Positions 8,670-18,825 of a stretch of 64,000 nt of DNA are shown here, one piece after another. The translations under genes and the position numbers were made by a program. Under the pieces are notes generated by a model. The model ran no database searches. It worked only from the letters and a program-made list of their open reading frames with translations, and was not told the origin of the DNA. The stretch lies in the NCBI GenBank assembly GCA_963457665.1, contig OY735213.1, positions 50,991,785 through 51,055,784 of the forward strand, in the 5' to 3' direction. How positions within the stretch are numbered: the stretch's first letter is position 1; every line of letters starts with the position of its first letter. The stretch comes from Thysanoteuthis rhombus. Lineage: Eukaryota > Mollusca > Cephalopoda > Oegopsida > Thysanoteuthidae.

Positions 8670-9905
8670 GTCCATGTCTTGGTGGGTAGAGTTTTTGGTA
8701 AAATTCTTAGGCGCGTTTGACAATCCTGTCTTTGTCTGTTGTTAGGTCTGTGTTTTATTTGTGAATGCTAGTTATTTCTTTCTGTCCTATACTGAGAGTT
8801 TTGTTTATAATTTTGAAGCCCCGACATTTTCCAAGAGTTGTTTCGATGATTGCTGTCGTGTAACTTCTTTTGTCTTCTCTTAGTTTCTTTTTGATTGTTT
8901 CTTTCAGTTCGGTTTCCTCTAATTTTCCCTTTGTTGTTGTCAGTGGCTTGAGGTTCCTGCGCTTTTTAATGAGTTTCATCATTTCGTCTGTGATTTTACT
9001 AATGGTTTGTTTGCTCCTCGGTTTAAATATAGTGACAGTTTCTATTAGAGAGGTTGTTATTTTGTTATGGAGTTCGTTGATATTGGTCTTTATGTTGGTT
9101 TTGGTGTTGGTCTCTTCGGTAAGGATTTTATATCTATTGTTCAATTCTAGCTTGAAGGATCAGGTGAGCTCTGTTAGTACGTTTAGTTGTTGCGGTTTGG
9201 TGTGGAATATTTTTCTTCGTTCTCCATTGGTGTTTACTTGCATCTTACATTTTACTATTCTGTGGTCACTTCCTATGTTTACTTAGTTTATGACTTGAAT
9301 GTCTTTGAAGCTGTCGTTTTTGTCCGATAGGGTATAGTCTATTTCGTTCTTCGTTTCGTGGTTGGGGCTCTTTCAGGTCCATTTTCTGTTGGGCTTCTTC
9401 TCAAAGTATCTATTCATGTTTTTGGTGTCGTTTGCGGTTGCAAAGTTAACAAGATCTTCACCTCTCTCGTTCCGTTCTTTGTATCCGAACTTGCCAACAC
9501 CATGTTCATTTCCTTGTCCCCCACGATGACTTTGAAGTATTTTTAGTATCTTGTAGTAGGGAGTTCAAGTCATCATAAAAGTTGTCTATTTCTTCTTTGG
9601 TTGGTTGCCAAGTGGAAGTGTTGACTTGGATGATGTACAATTTGTACCTCTTTGCGGTCTGAAAGAGCTTTGAAGCCTACCGCATTGTCTTTGAGGTCTT
9701 TATTGATGAGAAAGCCTTATCCACTTTGTTCTACTTTCTCTCTTCCGTAGCTGTAAAGAAGATGTTTGCTTTTCAATTCTGTTAGTCCTTTCCCTGATCT
9801 TCTCATTTCGTTAATGTCAATAATGTCCCATTGGATGTTTTTGATTTCATTTTCTAGATCGGTTAGCTGAGAGTATGTTGAGACTGCTCTGACATTGTAG
9901 GTGCT
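8670..9905 (-). pseudogene. RTE-like retrotransposon, EEP endonuclease and linker
   Basis: On the minus strand the EEP-type (APE-like) endonuclease begins at about 9905: ISTYNVRAVSTYSQ, LENEIKNIQWDII, INEMRRSGKG, then GFLINKDLKDN, RYKLYIIQVNTSTW and YFKVIVGDKEMNM. These match the N-terminal endonuclease blocks of RTE-type non-LTR elements (YNVRTL; WDIIGLSEVRR; VIVMGDFN). The linker before the reverse transcriptase follows (8755-9144: DEMMKLIKKRRN, KLREDKRSYTTAIIE, CRGFKIINKTLS) and overlaps the start of the copy at 18.83 kb. A TAA replaces a Val/Ile codon before GFLINK, and two frameshifts lie near 9600 and 9540. The Asp-Phe-Asn of the catalytic GDFN block reads GDKE. Inactive. Confidence 0.8.
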
Positions 9906-10304
9906 GATGTATAATGCTGTGCTTTTGGTGAGGGTTTTTGGGTTTGGGTTTTGTTTGGGTGGTCGCTATTGGAACACATCACTCCCAAACAAAACAAGTG
10001 ATGCGGCTGAACCTTTTTGGCTGATGACCCTGCAGGAACGGGCATTTTGCTGGTGTAGTGCTTGGGTAGTCGCTGTTGGAGCATATCACCTCACCTCCCA
10101 GCCACTATAAGTAAGTGATGTGGCTGGGTCTTCTGGGACCGCTGATCCAACCGGAACGGCTGGTGTAATTTTCATTGTGCGAACCATGGTGAGTGTTGGG
10201 ACATGCCCTGCCGTGCTGGCCCATGACGTGTTGAGGGGGTCTAGAGAAGTGGTCAATGTTGGTGTCATTTGGAGTGACCTTAGAGCTCCACCGGCACTTA
10301 GCAC
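9906..10304 (-). pseudogene. RTE-like element, 5' region upstream of the endonuclease
   Basis: Continues upstream of the endonuclease on the minus strand and is more GC-rich than its surroundings. It holds two diverged tandem units (about 9961-10070 and 10071-10180). On the plus strand each has GGTCGCTNTTGGA, CATCAC, AAGTGATGNGGCTG and CCNGCAGGAACGGNC-like blocks. The translation gives PVPAGSSAKKV and PVGSAVPEDPA in the two units. Probably the 5' leader or N-terminal extension of the element; its function is not evident. Confidence 0.5.
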
Positions 10305-10865
10305 CCATTCAATCAGCTCTTGGGGGGGGGCAGGTAGGCATGGTTGTTCGCAGTGTCGTAAAGGGGTAAAAAGGTGTAAAAAGGGTCAAAAAGATATGAT
10401 AAAATAATGTTGAAATATTTTTGAAAAAAAACACAGCCAGAAACATATCATTCGTTTTTTTAGGATTCTTTGCCAAAATATAGGTGCGTGTTATGTAGCT
10501 TGAAATATAATACATTTCTCAATGATTGTGTTCTCAGCCCTATGATAAAAACTGTATACCAAAAACGCACTGTGTTGATGTTCATTTCCCATAGAATTTC
10601 TAACAAAAACAAGCATATGAAGATTCATTTCTAGTTTGTTTTTTTGTATGTTCTATCGTTATACCTGAACTCTTTTTTCAATACGAAGTTGAGAACACGA
10701 AGTTGAGAATAGAATTGATGAGTTCTACGAAACGACTCACTAGACAACATAATGCAAGATAAAGTATACTTATATAAGCTGTAAACTCCACAAGAAACCT
10801 ACACTTACCTACAAAGATATTCGGCCCAAGAGATTTTTCTGGTCTAGGCATAGTTCTCATATATC
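10305..10865. other. Unassigned AT-rich DNA
   Basis: Contains a 13-base direct repeat (ACGAAGTTGAGAA at 10683 and 10696) and no other recognised feature. Confidence 0.4.
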
Positions 10866-10867
10866 AA

Positions 10868-10960
10868 TCCAATGGTTCTCAAACTGTGTGCCGGGCACAT
10901 TTGCGTCAAAACTACTTCCCAAGAGTGCCGTGTAAATTTTTCCTTGTACACAAACAGGTA
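10868..10960. mobile_element. Possible hAT-like terminal fragment
   Basis: CAATGGTTCTCAAACTGTGT followed by GCCGGGCACAT resembles the common hAT end CAGTGGTTCTCAAACTGTGT. I found no matching far end or target duplication. Confidence 0.25.
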
Positions 10961-11123
10961 TTTCAAGCCTTGAATGAGTCCATTTGAAAACTAGTGGCTT
11001 GATCACTAGTTTGTGTGAGATGTGAATCTTGTTATCGACGGATGAGAGGAAAAAAGAGTAATGAGAAGGCATTTCAATATGCTGATGTAAAAGTTTCCTT
11101 CATCAACAACTGAAATATTCGTC

Positions 11124-11382
11124 TAATTGACAACTGTTGCCATCAAAGATGGTGAAAGGTTCTATTCTTTTTTATATGTGCATGTGTTTATTTATGTATT
11201 TGTCTGTTCGCATGTTTGCTTGTTCCGGCACTCCTGACAATACCGTTTTGTCAATAGACTTAAAGATTGGCATCAGGACCCACCAGATCCTGCCTAATTT
11301 TTTTTTTTTTTTTTTTTTTTTAGAAAAAAGCTTTTTTGACTTTTTAATGACCTTATTCATCTAGATTCTGGTCTTTTGATGG
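11124..11382 (+). mobile_element. Family B repeat, copy 3 (3' end lost)
   Basis: Starts ATTGACAACTGTTGCCATC, has TTCCGGCACTCCTGAC and CATCTAGATTCTGG, where it breaks at the palindrome centre. A poly-T run (11298-11321) expands the family's T-rich middle. It is joined directly to a family A 3' tail. Confidence 0.7.
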
Positions 11383-11411
11383 TTCTTATTGAATGACTAA
11401 CCAGACCTGTT
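11383..11411 (+). mobile_element. Family A 3' tail fused to family B
   Basis: GGTTCTTATTGAATGACTAA followed by CCAGACCTGTT is the family A terminus without any family A body. Confidence 0.7.
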
Positions 11412-11459
11412 GTCATCATTTATAACTTCATAGATTCCAGGTGTCCATCCCCGAGAGTC

Positions 11460-11653
11460 AAGTGGGTCTCTGCGAGACGTATGAGATGAGGGACAGTACA
11501 GGCTACTCCAACATCTTGTGAAATTTATTTTTGTATGATATTAGTAGAAACCTAGTAGATGAAGTACTGTTCGTAAAGCTTTTGGAGCGTCACCTCTATT
11601 GAGCCCGGGGAGATGATTAAAATGACCCCCACCTATCTCTTAACCACGCCCCT
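11460..11653. mobile_element. Damaged relative of the hAT MITE at 6752
   Basis: CTCCAACATCTTGTGAAAT, ATATTAGTAGAAACCTAGTAG, GTAAAGCTTTTGG and AACCACGCCCCT parallel the body and the 3' end of the 6752 element. The left end is not recognisable. Confidence 0.5.
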
Positions 11654-12689
11654 ATAATATAATGGTCTTTCCCAAGTTTGGAATTGCTGCATAAGCGTTG
11701 CAAAAGCGCTAAATCGGCAACACTAGCCAGAAATAAAATTCAGAATAAATACTTTAATGAAGAGTAATGCACTAGTAAAATATAGTGCCTCAGGTATTAA
11801 TAAGAATCATATTAGCCGAAACAGCATCATAGGTGCCCGGAGGAAGCCAAACTTTTGACCGTAGGTACAATTCATCCTATCAACTCGTAGCTTATTTTCT
11901 TTTTCAAAGGTGACATTATCAGGTATACAGGATCTCATTTGATATTATTGAATATATGATTATTGTATGATTAATGTGTTTAATTTAGTTATTCATGGTA
12001 ATAGGGTAACAAGGTGAATATCATTTTACTTCTCTCAAAATAAGTCTCTTAAACATGTATCATGCACTTTTAATGCTCTTTTAAGACGTTTTGCAATGAT
12101 TAAATACCTTTTTTTGAAAGTTCAATTTTGTTTATTATCGCAAGAAAATAGAATAGAGTTATCCGTAAAAAAATAGTAAATACTTTTTGCGCACTCTCAG
12201 AAGATTTCTGAGCGAATTGAGGCCGAGTCTACGTTTTTGGCTAAAACGAATATCGATTCAACCATAATTGACGTATCTGTCATCTGAAAAAAGTAAGGAA
12301 GTTGAGTTTTAGAATTTTTCAGATATAGAATAGATCTCAGAGAAATTTGATTCGAAGAACATTAGCGTTAATTCAAGGATCAATTGATTGGATTTGGGGA
12401 AAATGCTACTTACTCCATACAGAAAACTGAATGAAAAAATGCACTCATTCACTAGGGATGTCGTATACGTTTACCGTTCAAAAGTCAAGTTGTTCAGTTT
12501 CTATTCCCCCCGTACGATTTGTACAGTTAGTGTTGAGTTTGTTTTACATTTTAATTTTTAAATCTATGACTGAAAATGTCAACACCTCATGAACGCTCAT
12601 CTTTGGTGGCTACTGTTGGTCAATAAGGTGATCAGTGCAAAGTTCAACTGCATATTTGACAACGTACGCACATTTTTTTTAAATATTTA
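11654..12689. other. Unassigned AT-rich DNA
   Basis: No shared repeat, protein motif or RNA-like fold recognised in this kilobase. Confidence 0.4.
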
Positions 12690-13010
12690 CTGAGAAGTCT
12701 GTCTGCTGCAGGGTCGAACTCCACTCCGTCTTCTATTCTGACAGAAGATAATTACAGCAACTTTTTATTGTATATTTGATGTAAAAAAAGTAATATATAC
12801 TTTATTTTTTTAAATTATAAATGTATTTATTCATAAAAATGAAATGAGCCCTCAAATGTTCCTAATGTTAATGTTCGAATATATGCAAGACTTGTCTGTT
12901 ACACCAAGTCGGTAAGAGGACCGACTACCAAGCACTAGGTCTTGATTTCAAAACACGGTAGGGAAATATAAATTTTATAAATTATTATTATATTAAAATG
13001 AAAAAAGACC
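12690..13010 (+). repeat. Family J repeat, copy 1
   Basis: CTGCTGCAGGGTCGAACTCC, TTATTCATAAAAATGAAATG and a tRNA-like stretch at 12905-12960 (CAAGTCGGTAAGAGG, TCTTGATTTCAAAAC) correspond block for block to 31240-31520. A piece of the first block is also at 53515-53585 in reverse. Possibly a SINE-type repeat with a tRNA-like section. Confidence 0.5.
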
Positions 13011-13296
13011 TTGCGTCTTTGGAACATAGATTTTCGTTGATAGGTAAGACTTGACAGTTTGTTTCCCCTAAATCAGGTGAGGATTGTTATTGTTCTTATT
13101 AATTTTCTTTCTTATGATAGAAAAACAAAGTCAATTCCAGCCTCTGACTTGGAGTTTGACGAAAAAATTGCTTCTGAACATTTTCAATGTAAACAAGTGT
13201 ACGTTGTCGAATATGGTAAATAAAAATTAGATTCTTATTGGGTTGCAAGATACTTCTGACCGGATAGTAGCCTCACAATAAATAAATCTTAAATAT
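13011..13296. other. Unassigned
   Basis: Nothing recognised. Confidence 0.4.
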
Positions 13297-13480
13297 GTAA
13301 GTGAGTGGTGTCTGTGTGTTTGTCTGTCACGCTATAAAAAATACCTAAATATGGGCGCAGCACAACCAAATTTGGCATGCCTACTTGAAGGATCCGAGGG
13401 GAAGGTTTAAAACAAAAAGTTGTACAGAAAAATGTTTTTAAAAGGTTTATTCAGGGGGGGAGGGGTCTCTTTAGAATGTT
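13297..13480 (+). repeat. Possible family F repeat
   Basis: GTCTGTCACGCTATAAAA, GCGCAGCACAACCAAATTTG and GGGGAAGG resemble 36020-36150 (CTGTCTGTCACTGAG, GTGCAGCTCAACTAAATTCG, GGGGAAG) in order. Identity is low. Confidence 0.3.
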
Positions 13481-14805
13481 ACTATAATGTTGAACCTACT
13501 TCCCGCCCATATACATATCTCCATATTTCATCTGTTTATTAAGAATTCTACAAGGGGTGGAAAGAGAGCCAAGAATAGATAAAAATCATGGAAGATTCGT
13601 CAAATCAGTCGTCGATTGCTTTAAAAATAGAGTGGAATGCACTGCCCTCCCCCCACACACGCTAAGCTGGATGCGTGTGCAAGTGTACGCGTGCACACAC
13701 GTTTTGCAATCAGCACACAAAGGGAATCAATGTGCATACAAAAAATTCAAAGTCTTTAGATTGCTTAATGATTTTTTTTATCAAAAACAATGATTCACTA
13801 CCTTGAATATATAAGTGGGCTCGTACTTCTGTCATGGGAAAAAATTGCTCAACGTAAGTTTTTTTTTATTCACCTGAACAGAAAATTACAATTGATACAA
13901 ATATTAATAAAGAAAGACAACGACTATGATGGAAATACCGATCATTTTTTTTTCTTTTGAAAATAGTCGTACCAGACTGAGGTTAGCAAAACTTTTCCAG
14001 TAACAAAAAATCTGGTGTACTGTACTAAATAACCAACTCCCGGTCCATATTCACTAGCTACTCCACGAGAACGAGATGTGACACAACGTCGGTTCAAAAT
14101 GGGCCTCCGTACGAAAAACCTAAAAAATTGCTCCAGTCCCCGCAAGTGGTGTTGCAAAGGCGTTGGCAAGCTCGAACCTTGCCTCTTAGTACAATGGGAA
14201 GGTATGGATCCCCCCGAGACTGGGCAGAGTTATTTTTTGAAGTCACAGGACAAATCCTAGGCATTTTGCGCATAGCAATGCCAAGTCTCAGTAAACCACG
14301 GTAACGCACCGGCAGAAAATACCAACTCCTTAGCCTAAAGTAAAACAAGCATTTTTATTACAAACATCCGTATATGTCCCCGCAGGGCCTCCGAAAAGTA
14401 TTCTATATCTTGGTGCAAAGTTGTTTTCCCCCAACCCCCCAATATAAACTGCACAAGCACCCTCGTCTTTTAGCTATTCTGATTTCATCTGCTATATAAC
14501 CATTTTAGCACGCCATACTATATTCACCCTACGTTAAATGATAGATTCAGCCTATTTCATTAACTGACAAAAGTTTTGACTTCCTACAATTCTTCTACCC
14601 ACGAAACTCTCGGCTGACTGCACCCCCATCTCAGCGGCCCTGATGCGTGTACATCGTTCTGTTTGCAAGCTCTTTTGGCGTGAATAATCCTGAATACCTT
14701 GCTAATCACTGTGTTTATATATAAATAGGATCCTCGGCCATCTGCATCGTGGGTTCCGAGATAATCAGGTGATTTATCGATCAATCATAATATTGTAAAT
14801 GAAAG
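13481..14805. other. Unassigned, with a more GC-rich part at 14050-14400
   Basis: The 14050-14400 part has overlapping open frames on both strands with no family motif. GGCAAG-7-CTTGCC at 14167-14185 forms a perfect hairpin whose loop CTCGAAC resembles a tRNA T arm on the minus strand, but no full tRNA can be drawn. Confidence 0.35.
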
Positions 14806-15033
14806 AAAACTGGTTATCCACTCAATGGAAACCGTCACGTGAACGACATCTTTTGGCAGCCAGCGGTGTTGGGGGTGATCAATTGAAAAATTGTATAAAA
14901 GGAATGATCAATGAATAAGTTACTCCTCTCGCCTTTTGTTGGGCGGTGATCACTAAAAAAGTCCGATTTTTTTTTCAAGCGGAAACGTTGCTGAAATATA
15001 ACCTAAGGGTCCAATTCAACATAAACTGAAGTT

Positions 15034-15111
<78 letters not shown>

Positions 15112-15236
15112 GTAGGGGACATTTTCAACAAATATGAAAAACATTTCTTCCAGACATAATAAGGAGTAATTGTTTAAATTTTCTGCTCTCTCTATCCACT
15201 GGTGTCGCCTGTACAAGTCACACACACACACACCCA
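14806..15236 (-). mobile_element. Family A repeat, copy 3 (reverse)
   Basis: On the plus strand it opens with the reverse complement of the tail (ACTGGTTATCCACTCAATGG, AAACCGTCACGTGA), then GATCAATTGAAAAATTGTAT and GTGATCACTAAAAAAGTCC. A long (CT)n tract at 15037-15109 interrupts the middle. The rest ends at the (CA)n/(GT)n block. Confidence 0.75.
15037..15109. repeat. (CT)n microsatellite in family A copy 3
   Basis: About 72 bases of pure CT. The Arg-Glu frame across it on the minus strand is an artefact. Confidence 0.95.
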
Positions 15237-15238
15237 CA

Positions 15239-15244
<6 letters not shown>

Positions 15245-15275
<31 letters not shown>
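15245..15275. repeat. (GT)n microsatellite
   Basis: Pure GT run following a short (CA)n at 15219-15234, at the position of the family A TATGTATG block. Confidence 0.9.
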
Positions 15276-15280
<5 letters not shown>

Positions 15281-15434
15281 ATACATTCGGTACAGATCAG
15301 GTTGGCAATATAGCTTAATATAAACTAACGTCTTACATGTGATGGATTTATTTCATAGAGTACTCGATACATTCAACTTCATCCTTTGAAAGTCAAGTGG
15401 TTTCAGAGTATTGCCGGACATATAATCCACATCC

Positions 15435-15436
<2 letters not shown>

Positions 15437-15521
<85 letters not shown>
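15437..15521. repeat. (AT)n-(GATA)n compound microsatellite
   Basis: About 54 bases AT followed by eight ATAG units. Confidence 0.95.
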
Positions 15522-16019
15522 ATAATTTTGAAACTGAAGGAAATTTGACTGATTAACAGTGACAGTAATGGTTGACTGTTCCTAATATCCGTCTGAAAAT
15601 GATAAATGCTATACATACAATTTCCGAAACTGTGATGTTTAATTCAATTTTATTGACAAAACCTGCGGATGACAAAAAATCAATCATTCAGCATGTATAC
15701 CGAAGCTGAAGAAATTATTTAAACACAAATTGAATTGGGCAATTTGCGAACCGAGTAGCATTTACACCGGATGTTTTTGATGTGAAAACAAAGAAAAATT
15801 CATAGGAATAAGCTCACAAAGCCAACTGGTACGTATGCAAAATAGTTAATAAAAAAAAGTTTCTTTATATTTGATCAAGTTCACATGGAATTATATTCGT
15901 CATTTATAGTGGTAACGTATCATGTTCGCTTTTTACGTTTTTTTTTTTTCCAGAACTTAATTGAGAAAGTTCTTGTTGATAAACGGGTTTAACAAAACAT
16001 GACAAATTCAGGTTCTACT
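15522..16019. other. Unassigned AT-rich DNA
   Basis: Nothing recognised on either strand. Confidence 0.4.
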
Positions 16020-16432
16020 CTTTGATTAACTAGAACTTTGGGTTCAACGATGCGTCCACCATTCGTGGTAGTGGTAAGAGGAAGAGGAGGTGGGATGGAA
16101 GAGGAAGGGAGGAAGAGAAAGAAGAGCACGTAGTCTTTCTTTGAGTCAATTGGTATCCAGACTTGTGAAATATTGCGATGTGGAAATATTCTGCAAGTAT
16201 TATTTTCAATGGAAAATGTAAACGTACATTTCTGGGGGGGGGGGGCATTTTTAGCATTTGGGGGACATTTTTGTGCTTTTAATAAATCTTGGACATTCTA
16301 CAATGAAATCATCAGCAGTTGATCGTTAGGAAAAAATAATGTTATTTTAATGACGTTACACGTTAATCTCGTCACACCTTTCCATGACATAATACACTTG
16401 TTTCCTTCCTAATTCTACTGTTTAACATAACA
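16020..16432 (-). repeat. Family O repeat, copy 1
   Basis: Homologous to 61865-62425: GTAGTCTTTCTTTGAGTCAA, GAAATATTCTGCAAGTATTA and TTAATCTCGTCACACC-like blocks align in order. On the minus strand both copies have an open frame with ILAEYF, then QRK-TCSS and Ser-rich ends (copy 1 75 codons). This may be coding debris of an unknown element. A poly-G run at 16235-16248 is specific to this copy. Confidence 0.5.
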
Positions 16433-16790
16433 TGTCTTATTGGGATGCATGGACACATCTAAAAATATACAAGACAAGATGTAGTATCTGTTCCACGGCA
16501 GAGCCCGAGGCGTAGTTACTGATACTTGCCCGTCGAATGGGCCGGAGATTGGCGCGTGGGTGGTATCAAAGACCGAGTGAGGTTTGACTGAGGCTGCGTT
16601 TGCTAAGCGCATCGGGAGGCCTTTGGACTCGTCCTTCGGCTCTCTCATTATTACCCGGCCCAGCTGTGGGGTCTCTGTTTTGCTGCTGTGGGACAGCGAA
16701 TAAATACCCCACCCAGTACCACGAGATAGGATTGAAACCTCCGCTCTAGATCCAGAGGCTGGCATTTTACCCCTGCCCTACGCAATAAGA
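16433..16790 (-). mobile_element. SINE family S6, copy 1
   Basis: On the minus strand a tRNA-like head (A-box-like TAGGGCAGGGGTAAAATGCC; B-box-like GGAGGTTTCAATCCTAT) lies at 16790-16730. It is followed by a GC-rich body with ACAGCTGGGCCGGGTAATAA and GCCGAAGGACGAGTCCAAAG. The body block recurs in the other orientation at 63740-63790. The GC contrast with its surroundings is striking. Confidence 0.55.
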
Positions 16791-17369
16791 CCTAATCTAA
16801 GCAATATATTTACTTACGCACAATACCCCATGCACCAAAGAGCTCCATTCCAGAGTTGAAAGAGCATTGCTATAATATACTATATGTTTTCTCATCTAAA
16901 ACCTGTTTCTCAAATAAAATAACTATATACCAGAACCCCAGGACAAATTACTTATAAAAAAAATTGTGCATTGAATTTTATTGAACTAATCAGATCTACA
17001 CGGTTATCGTTAATTTCTATCGGCTAAATTGAAAAAAAATCATTCAGATAAGGCAAGAAATAGCCAATTTGGCTACCCTGCTTTAATCTCATGACTCCAT
17101 GTATATATGCACTTTACGAACTGATGTCTGTGAGTGCTTGATTTACTGTCCCCTGTATGCATTTAAAACCATGCATCGACTTGCGTCTGGGTTATGTTCG
17201 AGTAGTATGGACATAAGTCGATCTGTATAGGGCGTAGAGAATTATATGCTCTGCACAACATAGGGTGCCATGAGGTGAGGTGAACCCAACATGGTGCCCG
17301 CTTTTCTACTCTTGCCTTATCTAGAGAATTTGAAAGAAGTATGATGTATATACTAAGTTCTATCAAGCA
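16791..17369. other. Unassigned
   Basis: No recognisable feature. Confidence 0.4.
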
Positions 17370-17440
17370 ATCTAATATAACATGATGGACATTTACTCAA
17401 TCTAACATAACATGACGGACATTTACACAATTGAGCCATA
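17370..17440. repeat. Short tandem duplication
   Basis: TAACATGATGGACATTTACT and TAACATGACGGACATTTACA are two units about 32 bases apart. Confidence 0.75.
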
Positions 17441-17750
17441 GAATTGCAATGAATGAAGTTCCTGTCTTTTAATAGTTGATAGGGTTTGATCTTTCATGGG
17501 GACGTATCGATGATTGGACGTAAGTTCATCGGGTGTAAGTCGGCATATGACTGTATCATATTGCATATATGTGCATTTTATGCAAATTATATGATCTTAA
17601 GTATACTGTTCTTTCTTATGTACGCATTATATAGTCTAATGGATGCATTTGCTACATTATCTTGTGTACGCATTTATCATATCTTGTGGATTTTTTTTCA
17701 GCTTCATTCTTTTCTTCTATAAATAAACTTGTCAACTATATACTTTATAA
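17441..17750. other. Unassigned
   Basis: A 78-codon hydrophobic plus frame (17486-17722) has no recognisable family and is likely chance. Confidence 0.4.
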
Positions 17751-18006
17751 ATCATCATCACCCCTTTAGCACCCGTCCTTGGACATAACCTTTCCAAAGA
17801 TTCGCTAGACCCTTTTATCACTTTGATACTTTCTGAACTCGTCTACTCTGTCACACCTAATATTCCACCGGTTACAGTTTTGCATATGATCTCAAGGGAT
17901 ACACGTTCTCAGTCGTGATGTCCAGTGGTTATCTGACATTCTTGCAATATGACTGGCGTATTGCTATTTGAGTTTTTTTAATGGATTCAATGATATCTCA
18001 AACTGG
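17751..18006 (-). pseudogene. RTE-like 3' end fragment
   Basis: Plus strand starts with the tail ATCATCATCA, then CACCCGTCCTTGGACATAAC, GTCGTGATGTCCAGTGG and TTTGAGTTTTTTTAATGG. These are the antisense of the same 3' coding end as at 5072 and 37978. Heavily mutated and 5'-truncated at about 18006. Confidence 0.7.
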
Positions 18007-18148
18007 AAACCGTTTTTTTTTTTGCTGCCAATGTTCCCAAATCAATTATGAACGACATGTCTAGTTTTGGTAAATCTTCTGCTATTCTGTACTCATGATT
18101 GTCTCTCTCAATATATCTATGTACGTTTGAAATGTAAGATACGATAGA

Positions 18149-18570
18149 ACTGGGTTTCTCAACTTGGACGTCATCCTCCACCAGGGGGCGATTCCAACTC
18201 ACTGGTGGGCGGTGAGCAAATGCACAGAAAATGGTGGGCGTTATAAAATTTCAAGTAATAAAGTCTGTAATTGACAATAAGAAATATCGTTAATTTACCA
18301 AGAAGCACAGTGATATTGCACATCATGTAAACCCAATGTGTCTGCACTAGCTGCGATTCACCAGACAATCTAAAAACGATATGTGTGTGACAGTGTGCCA
18401 AACATTTGATGATACTACTTTACATTAATTCCAATAGAAAATCTTGTACCGCGAAAACTGTTCATTTTTATTGCTTATTAGGAATAAGAAATTTGTTGGT
18501 ATGCTTTTGAATATTTACTATACAGGTGGGCAATGGAAAGTGAATGTGGGCAGTGACTCCAAGAAATTTT
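18149..18570. mobile_element. Possible hAT-like remnant
   Basis: CTGGGTTTCTCAACTTGG, then CCACCAGGGGGCGATTCC and GGTGGGCGGTG resemble the ends and body of common hAT-type repeats. A related GGTGGGCAATGG block is at 18524. No far inverted repeat was found. Confidence 0.25.
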
Positions 18571-18825
18571 AAAACTCCTGTCAAAGAAGATTAGATACTC
18601 GTTACATGGAGTCAACTTTCAACACACGGTTTTGCATCTAACATGGTGCATAGAGCTTATTCTTCATTTTTATTTCACACTGTTTATTACTGCAGAAAGG
18701 TGGCCTGGGTAGTTGTGATAAGAAAGCAACTGAAATGAAGATGAAAGAAAAACTAGTAAGAAATTAAGGATAATTTTTTTAACTTGTTTTGAGAAGCAAT
18801 TTAACTGAATAAAACCCTCCAAAAG
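18571..18825. other. Unassigned
   Basis: AT-rich; might hold eroded sequence upstream of the RT fragment, without motif. Confidence 0.35.

Noticed and set aside
9863-10304. Overlapping frames on both strands as independent small genes
   Set aside because: They lie in the 5' region of the RTE-like fragment and follow its tandem units; the opposite-strand frames are shadows.
15016-15237. Frame with a long Arg-Glu repeat
   Set aside because: Encoded by the (CT)n tract inside a reversed family A copy.
16415-16765. 116-codon minus-strand frame as a host gene
   Set aside because: It coincides with a GC-rich SINE body that recurs at 63.7 kb in the other direction and has no family motif.
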